Assembly (NCBI GenBank): GCA_018384055.1 | Contig: JAHAZL010000037.1 | Location: 1 to 10,425 of the forward strand | Direction: 5' to 3' | Origin: Treponema sp. | Lineage (GTDB): Bacteria; Spirochaetota; Spirochaetia; Treponematales; Treponemataceae | Length of the DNA: 10,425 nucleotides | Shown here: piece by piece, positions 7,118 through 10,425 of the stretch | Layout: each line of letters starts with the position of its first letter | Position numbering within the stretch: the first letter of the stretch is position 1 | Position numbers and translations under genes: made by a program | Notes under the pieces: model-generated | Seen by the model: only the letters and a program-made list of their open reading frames with translations | What the model was told of the DNA's origin: nothing | Databases searched by the model: none

Positions 7118-7140
7118 AAATCTATCCTCCAATAGATTTA
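7117..7140 (-). promoter_or_regulatory. Perfect inverted repeat enclosing the Shine-Dalgarno of the H1-like gene
   Basis: Nine-base arms TAAATCTAT and ATAGATTTA are exact reverse complements around the six bases TGGAGG (minus-strand sense), which is the ribosome site. The inner arm ends at the A of the start codon. On RNA this would form a hairpin presenting the ribosome site in its loop and closing over the start codon. On DNA it overlaps the predicted -10 box and start point, as an operator would. Confidence 0.65.
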
Positions 7141-7168
7141 TGATAACACCAAAAGTTCCAATAAGCAA
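7140..7168 (-). promoter_or_regulatory. Predicted promoter of the H1-like gene
   Basis: On the minus strand, TTGCTT (7163-7168) and an extended -10, TGT followed by TATCAT (7140-7145), are separated by exactly 17 bp. The transcript would start near 7133, leaving a leader of only about 16 bases, inside the inverted repeat described at 7117-7140. Confidence 0.6.
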
Positions 7169-7223
7169 AATTTTTTAAATCAGGCAATTGCTGTAAAAAG
7201 GTTTGAGTGTATAAAATTGGGAA

Positions 7224-8129
7224 TTAAAAATATTTGATGTCAGTAACGCAAGTGCCTAAAGTTTCATCAACCGTAATGAGGTTTACTGCATTGTTGCTTG
7301 CGTAGGAAGGAGTAACTTCCTCGTACATTCGTCCGTAATTGTAGGTGTAATGTCTATGGGCATGTCCTTCAAGCATAAGCTTTACATTGTTCTCTGCGCC
7401 AATGGTAAGGATTTTTGCACATTCCAAAGTATCCTGAAGGGTAACAACAAGAATACCGCCAGCATAAACCGGATAGTGTGAAAGAATGATTTTGGGCTTA
7501 CTGCTTTTCTTCATCTTGGACTGCAAATCTTCCAGCTGGTATCTCCCCAAAGTTCCGTTGCCGGAATCAAGAAAGTAAAATTCAAAGCCCTGAGTGGAAC
7601 TGTTGTTGGCAAAATCAAAACAGTAACTGTAGATGTGGGGATAGGTGTAATTCAAAAAGTAATTGCGCCCGTTGTTGTAAAGGTCGTGGTTTCCAACAAC
7701 CGAATAGATTTTAAAATCCTGAATTCCATCAATGCTGTTTCTTGCGATGTCCCTAACTTTTTCCGACCATATATAGTAATCCTTGAATTCAGAAAGTCTT
7801 CCGCTGTCAGCAATGTCTCCAAGATTGATGATGAACTGAGGCCGCTTAGTAGGATCAGGGCAGTTCATCATTGTCTGGAACCAAATGAAGAAGCCATTGT
7901 GGTTATGCTTATAATGTCCGGCTCCAATGTGCATGTCTGTAACAATAAGGAAACTATATGTGCTGAGTCCGTTGGTTCCGGAAGGCAAATATGGTCCCTG
8001 AAGTCTTGTAATTGTTCGGGAACGGTCTTCAACATTTTCTTCCGTAAAGGCAAACTGGTACGGACCGAACTTGCAGGATGAAAGGAGGGCAATTATGGAT
8101 GCAAGCAAAATTAACGCCGTTTTTTTCAT
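7224..8129 (-). CDS. Lipoprotein calcineurin-like metallophosphoesterase
   Basis: This is a 301-residue dinuclear-metal phosphoesterase predicted to be lipid-anchored outside the cytoplasmic membrane. The N-terminus is a lipoprotein signal (KK, then a hydrophobic run, then LLSSC with Cys19), close to the looser spirochaetal lipobox. The metallophosphoesterase motifs follow in order: Asp65-x-His67 (TDMHIG), Gly104-Asp105 (NLGDIADS), Gly146-Asn147-His148-Asp149, His218 (SHYP), and Gly255-His256-x-His258 (GHAHRH). All metal ligands are present, so it should be active. The substrate is unknown; a phosphodiester or phosphomonoester in the periplasm or at the surface is possible. Its ATG overlaps the stop of the upstream barrel gene as ATGA, pointing to translational coupling. 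No convincing terminator follows it, so read-through toward the H1-like gene is possible. Confidence 0.85.
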   Translation of the reverse strand: MKKTALILLASIIALLSSCKFGPYQFAFTEENVEDRSRTITRLQGPYLPSGTNGLSTYSFLIVTDMHIGAGHYKHNHNGFFIWFQTMMNCPDPTKRPQFIINLGDIADSGRLSEFKDYYIWSEKVRDIARNSIDGIQDFKIYSVVGNHDLYNNGRNYFLNYTYPHIYSYCFDFANNSSTQGFEFYFLDSGNGTLGRYQLEDLQSKMKKSSKPKIILSHYPVYAGGILVVTLQDTLECAKILTIGAENNVKLMLEGHAHRHYTYNYGRMYEEVTPSYASNNAVNLITVDETLGTCVTDIKYF

Positions 8130-8863
8130 AGATAGAACCTGAATCCTCCGCTAAACTGCTGTCCGTTCAGAAAAAACTTTGTCGTAAACATGTCGCAGCA
8201 ATGAAACTGCAGGTCAGCGTGCAACTGAATTCCGCTGCTGAAAGCATAGGAACCGCCAAAAGTATATAAAGGGGAAGGAAATTTGTAGTACCTGAAAACA
8301 TCGTGGGTAGAAAGAATTACATGAGCTTCGGAATTCTCCGTAATCTTTTTGACGAATTCAACATGAAAAGAAAAGTTCTGGTCAAAGGTCCACATGTTAA
8401 GGATTTTTACTTCCTGTGCCTTGAAAGTAAAGCCGGCTGATAAATCCAGGTGCCAGTCATGTTCCCCCGTATACCTTAAAAAAGGTTCAAGGAGAAGGTC
8501 GTTTTCATAGCACCATTTCCCATAGTCAAAAAAATGATAGGTGAACTTGCCGCCAAAACTGAATCTGGAATTTTCAAGATCAAGGATTTCAGGCCAGAAA
8601 TCAGCAGTTGTCGTAAACTCCCGGCATTCATCCCCAAGCCTAAGCCCAGAATAAAGGTTCCATTCGCCAGCAAAAGAAATATTGCTGCCGTAGGCAATGG
8701 AAGCAAACTTGCTTTTTGCCTCTGTGCCAAGGTCTGTGTTTGAGTAGAAAGTAGTTTCAATATACTGGCTGTTGATAGCAGTTACATCCTCAGAAAAAGC
8801 AACCTGCCCTAATACAGCCACTGCCGTTGCAAAAGCGGCAGCTAAAACATGGCGGCTCTTCAT
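8126..8863 (-). CDS. Predicted outer-membrane beta-barrel protein of unknown function
   Basis: The protein has 245 residues. Residues 1-24 are a signal peptide (MKSRH, an alanine-rich core, then VAFS before Glu25), with likely cleavage near residue 24. The mature part is rich in aromatic residues and shows repeated alternating strands such as FSFGGKFTYHFF and HLDLSAGFTFKA, ending in a C-terminal aromatic strand, GGFRFYL. These traits fit a small outer-membrane barrel, but no family was recognised. Only five bases separate it from the hslO stop, and no ribosome site is visible before its ATG (8861-8863), so translation probably depends on coupling to hslO. Its stop overlaps the phosphoesterase start. 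Several cysteines (for example the CC pair near the C-terminus) are unusual for an exported barrel. It could instead be a periplasmic beta-rich protein. Confidence 0.7.
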   Translation of the reverse strand: MKSRHVLAAAFATAVAVLGQVAFSEDVTAINSQYIETTFYSNTDLGTEAKSKFASIAYGSNISFAGEWNLYSGLRLGDECREFTTTADFWPEILDLENSRFSFGGKFTYHFFDYGKWCYENDLLLEPFLRYTGEHDWHLDLSAGFTFKAQEVKILNMWTFDQNFSFHVEFVKKITENSEAHVILSTHDVFRYYKFPSPLYTFGGSYAFSSGIQLHADLQFHCCDMFTTKFFLNGQQFSGGFRFYL

Positions 8864-8868
8864 TTAAA

Positions 8869-9831
8869 TTACAGCTTAGCAAATGGAATTCTGTAAACGC
8901 TTCCGCAGTTGCGGCAAACGATTTCAAGAGGGTCAGGACCGGAAGACTTAAGATCTTCAATCTGTTTTGGACCAAGGGACTTAAGGTGTTCGATGTAGTA
9001 GTCTTCGCAGCAAGGGCAGTCGTACTTGATGTTTCGGCGGACTGCAATCTGAGGTTTGAATTCACGGAAGAGGCCGTAAACTATGTCGTTGATGTTTCCC
9101 TTTTCCTCAAACCATTTGCCAAGGGAAGGACATGCACTGAAGGCATTTTCAACCCTTGTGATGAGTTCTTCGTCAGCATTAAAGTCCGGAGTAGAAGAAG
9201 TTTCAGCACCTACCTTTTTTGTACCGCCGGTTTCAGGAAGAACCTGAATGAACATGCCGCCCGCACCCTTAACGCGGCCCTTTGGGTCCATGAAAATGCT
9301 TGTACTGAATGCAGTGTTGATCTGTTCAGACTGGTTGAAGTACCAGGCAAGGTCTTTAGTAATGTTTTTATAGAGTGTTTCTACGGAACTAACCTGAGGA
9401 CTCTTGTCTCCTGCATGTGCCTTTGTAATTGTCATTGTGCCGTTGCCAAGAAATGGGGCAAGGTCCCAGCTTTCAAGAGGCTTGTCGATTGGAATGTGGT
9501 CTTCAAGAAGATAGCCGCGGACATAGCCAGTGCTGTCTGCTTCCACACTGAATCCCTTTGCAGGACCGTCGCATTCGTAGCGCCATGAAATGTGTTCCAT
9601 GCCTTTCATCGTAGGCATCATGAGGGCAGCACATAGAGAAGCCTGTCCAAGAACCATGGTTTCAAGAATGCCTGTTTTGTGCTGTGCGCGCATCTGGTTA
9701 ACGAAATTTGTACCGTGGAAAAGAGCCCCGCGGATTCTTCCGTCTGCCATAACAAAAACAGCCATCTCATCTTTTTCAATGGAATCAAGATGTTCCAAAA
9801 GTTCCTTATCTTCAATCTGTGCTTTGATCAT
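8869..9831 (-). CDS. hslO: Hsp33 redox-regulated molecular chaperone
   Basis: This cytoplasmic holdase chaperone is switched on by oxidative unfolding of a zinc centre and protects unfolding proteins during oxidative stress. It has 320 residues, a little longer than E. coli Hsp33 (about 290). The N-terminal domain contains the typical GALFHGTNFVNQMRAQHKTG segment and a conserved middle with GKGF-like AKGFSVEAD. The C-terminal zinc switch is present as Cys272-Pro-Cys274 and Cys306-Arg-Asn-Cys309, matching the family CxC and CxxC pairs, with one extra cysteine at 275. The start ATG (9829-9831) has no Shine-Dalgarno sequence nearby. A TATATT -10 candidate ends six bases upstream, so the transcript may be leaderless. 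It is the first gene of a cluster with a barrel protein and a lipoprotein phosphoesterase. Confidence 0.95.
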   Translation of the reverse strand: MIKAQIEDKELLEHLDSIEKDEMAVFVMADGRIRGALFHGTNFVNQMRAQHKTGILETMVLGQASLCAALMMPTMKGMEHISWRYECDGPAKGFSVEADSTGYVRGYLLEDHIPIDKPLESWDLAPFLGNGTMTITKAHAGDKSPQVSSVETLYKNITKDLAWYFNQSEQINTAFSTSIFMDPKGRVKGAGGMFIQVLPETGGTKKVGAETSSTPDFNADEELITRVENAFSACPSLGKWFEEKGNINDIVYGLFREFKPQIAVRRNIKYDCPCCEDYYIEHLKSLGPKQIEDLKSSGPDPLEIVCRNCGSVYRIPFAKL

Positions 9832-9837
9832 GCCATA

Positions 9838-9843
9838 AATATA
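9838..9843 (-). promoter_or_regulatory. Candidate -10 box of hslO
   Basis: TATATT on the minus strand lies six bases before the hslO ATG. No clear -35 is seen at 17 bp (TGGCAA is a poor match). If used, transcription would begin at or very near the A of the start codon. Confidence 0.35.
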
Positions 9844-9902
9844 CTAAATTTGGTCCTTTGTTGCCATAAAGAAGCGGTTAAAAATTTTTGGGGGAAAGGG
9901 AT

Positions 9903-10014
9903 GTTTTGTTTTCCGATAAAATAAAATCGAAAACAAACTCGATAGCGAAGCGACCCTTCCCCTCGCGCCCACTTCGTTGGTCGCAACCCCTTCCAGCGGG
10001 GGCACATCCCCCGC
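9903..10014. repeat. Hairpin-rich, partly GC-rich intergenic block
   Basis: The 256 bp between hslO and the transposase hold no believable gene. Three pairings are visible. GTTTTGTTTTCCGAT (9903-9917) pairs with ATCGAAAACAAAC (9926-9938). GCGACC (9950-9955) pairs with GGTCGC (9979-9984). A perfect 7-bp stem, GCGGGGG/CCCCCGC, has a CACAT loop (9996-10014). The part from 9940 to 10020 is clearly richer in G+C than its surroundings, in contrast to the A/T-rich bases on both sides. It looks like a copy of a dispersed intergenic repeat or the edge of a mobile element. Confidence 0.5.
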
Positions 10015-10087
10015 AACGCCTAACATCATCAACTTAAGCCCACTATTTAAAAATTTCAAAATATAATAAAATTCCTTAGGTGGAAAA

Positions 10088-10425
10088 ATGGGGGCAACAT
10101 TTCAGAATAGATGGGAAGAAAATCAGAAAAAATTATATTCAAAGGAAGCAGAAGGAAAAGCAAGGGGAAAAAATAAAAAAGCATTCACGCGTAAAAGAAA
10201 AATGCCTGTTTGTGATATTATAATAAGTATCATGACAAGCAAAAAACAGACGTGTGCAATGGAATTAAGAAATTTTTTTAAGCTTAAAGACAGAGAAGAA
10301 ATCTCTAAACAGGCATATTTTAAGGCGCGACAGAATTTAGATCCGGCAGTCTTTACATATCTGAATGATAATTATCTGAATGATTTTTACAAACATCCAG
10401 ATGAAGTAAAAACATGGAAGGGTTA
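10088..10425 (+). CDS. IS4-like transposase, N-terminal part (runs off the window)
   Basis: An uninterrupted frame of 112 codons starts at ATG 10088 with AGGTGG four bases upstream (10078-10083) and TATAAT at 10062-10067, and continues past the window edge. The first 35 residues are strongly basic. They are followed by RKRKMPVCDIIISIM, MELRNFFKLKD and ISKQAYFKARQNLDP, the arrangement seen at the N-terminus of DDE transposases of the IS4 (DDE_Tnp_1) type, ahead of the catalytic core. The catalytic Asp/Asp/Glu residues would lie beyond the window. Whether the element is intact cannot be judged, and its left terminal inverted repeat was not identified in the preceding A/T-rich bases. Confidence 0.7.
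   Translation, partial: MGATFQNRWEENQKKLYSKEAEGKARGKNKKAFTRKRKMPVCDIIISIMTSKKQTCAMELRNFFKLKDREEISKQAYFKARQNLDPAVFTYLNDNYLNDFYKHPDEVKTWKG

Noticed and set aside
7118..7168. Upstream start of the H1-like gene adding 17 residues
   Set aside because: The added hydrophobic residues do not fit the protein. The segment contains the promoter and ribosome site of the ATG at 7117.
8827..9588. Long plus-strand open frame (253 codons) opposite hslO
   Set aside because: It is antisense to a clear Hsp33 gene whose zinc-switch cysteines and domain order are intact. The translation is cysteine/valine-rich without recognisable motifs and has no good ribosome site.
9844..10059. Minus-strand frame of 71 codons containing VAGDVPPLEGVATNEVGARG
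   Set aside because: It is the translation of the GC-rich hairpin block, overlaps another open frame in the same block, and shows no ribosome site or domain. It is more likely repeat sequence than a gene.

Overview
The window looks like a piece of a spirochaete chromosome, most likely a Treponema-type gut, rumen or oral species. This is an inference. It rests on moderate G+C, a lipoprotein signal on an envelope hydrolase, a lysine/alanine-rich H1-like protein, the style of the proteins, and an intergenic GC-rich block. No rRNA, tRNA or CRISPR array was seen. Most of the window is housekeeping and transport. The accessory material sits at the two ends.

Left end (1-957): a short zinc-ribbon-like ORF (49-231) followed by several hundred bases in which coding sense continues but jumps between frames. 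This is best read as a decayed gene. A hairpin terminator (891-935) then closes the leftward putP gene.

Middle (958-6629): putP (Na+/proline symporter, minus strand) diverges from a LacI-family regulator followed 24 bp later by malQ (4-alpha-glucanotransferase). A promoter with a perfect 10-bp palindromic LacI-type operator at its start point lies upstream of the regulator, which appears to start at TTG. The regulator and malQ probably form a self-repressed maltodextrin operon. A repeat-rich spacer (5150-5279) separates them from a dicarboxylate/amino-acid:cation symporter of the glutamate-transporter (SDF) fold. That symporter departs from the archetype at two substrate- or cation-binding positions. 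A strong, probably bidirectional, terminator follows it.

Right half (6658-9843, all minus strand): a small H1-like coiled-coil and lysine-rich protein has its Shine-Dalgarno sequence in the centre of a perfect inverted repeat. Upstream of it is a tight cluster: hslO (Hsp33 redox chaperone), then 5 bp later a predicted outer-membrane beta-barrel protein, then a lipoprotein metallophosphoesterase overlapping by ATGA. The cluster looks like one transcription unit joining a cytoplasmic redox chaperone with two envelope proteins of unknown purpose.

Right edge (9844-10425): a hairpin-rich, locally GC-rich spacer with no believable gene, then the start of an IS4-like transposase that runs off the window.

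No complete new defence or biosynthetic system was found. The best leads are the H1-like gene's control region, the hslO-barrel-phosphoesterase cluster, the unusual symporter binding site, and the composite repeat after malQ.
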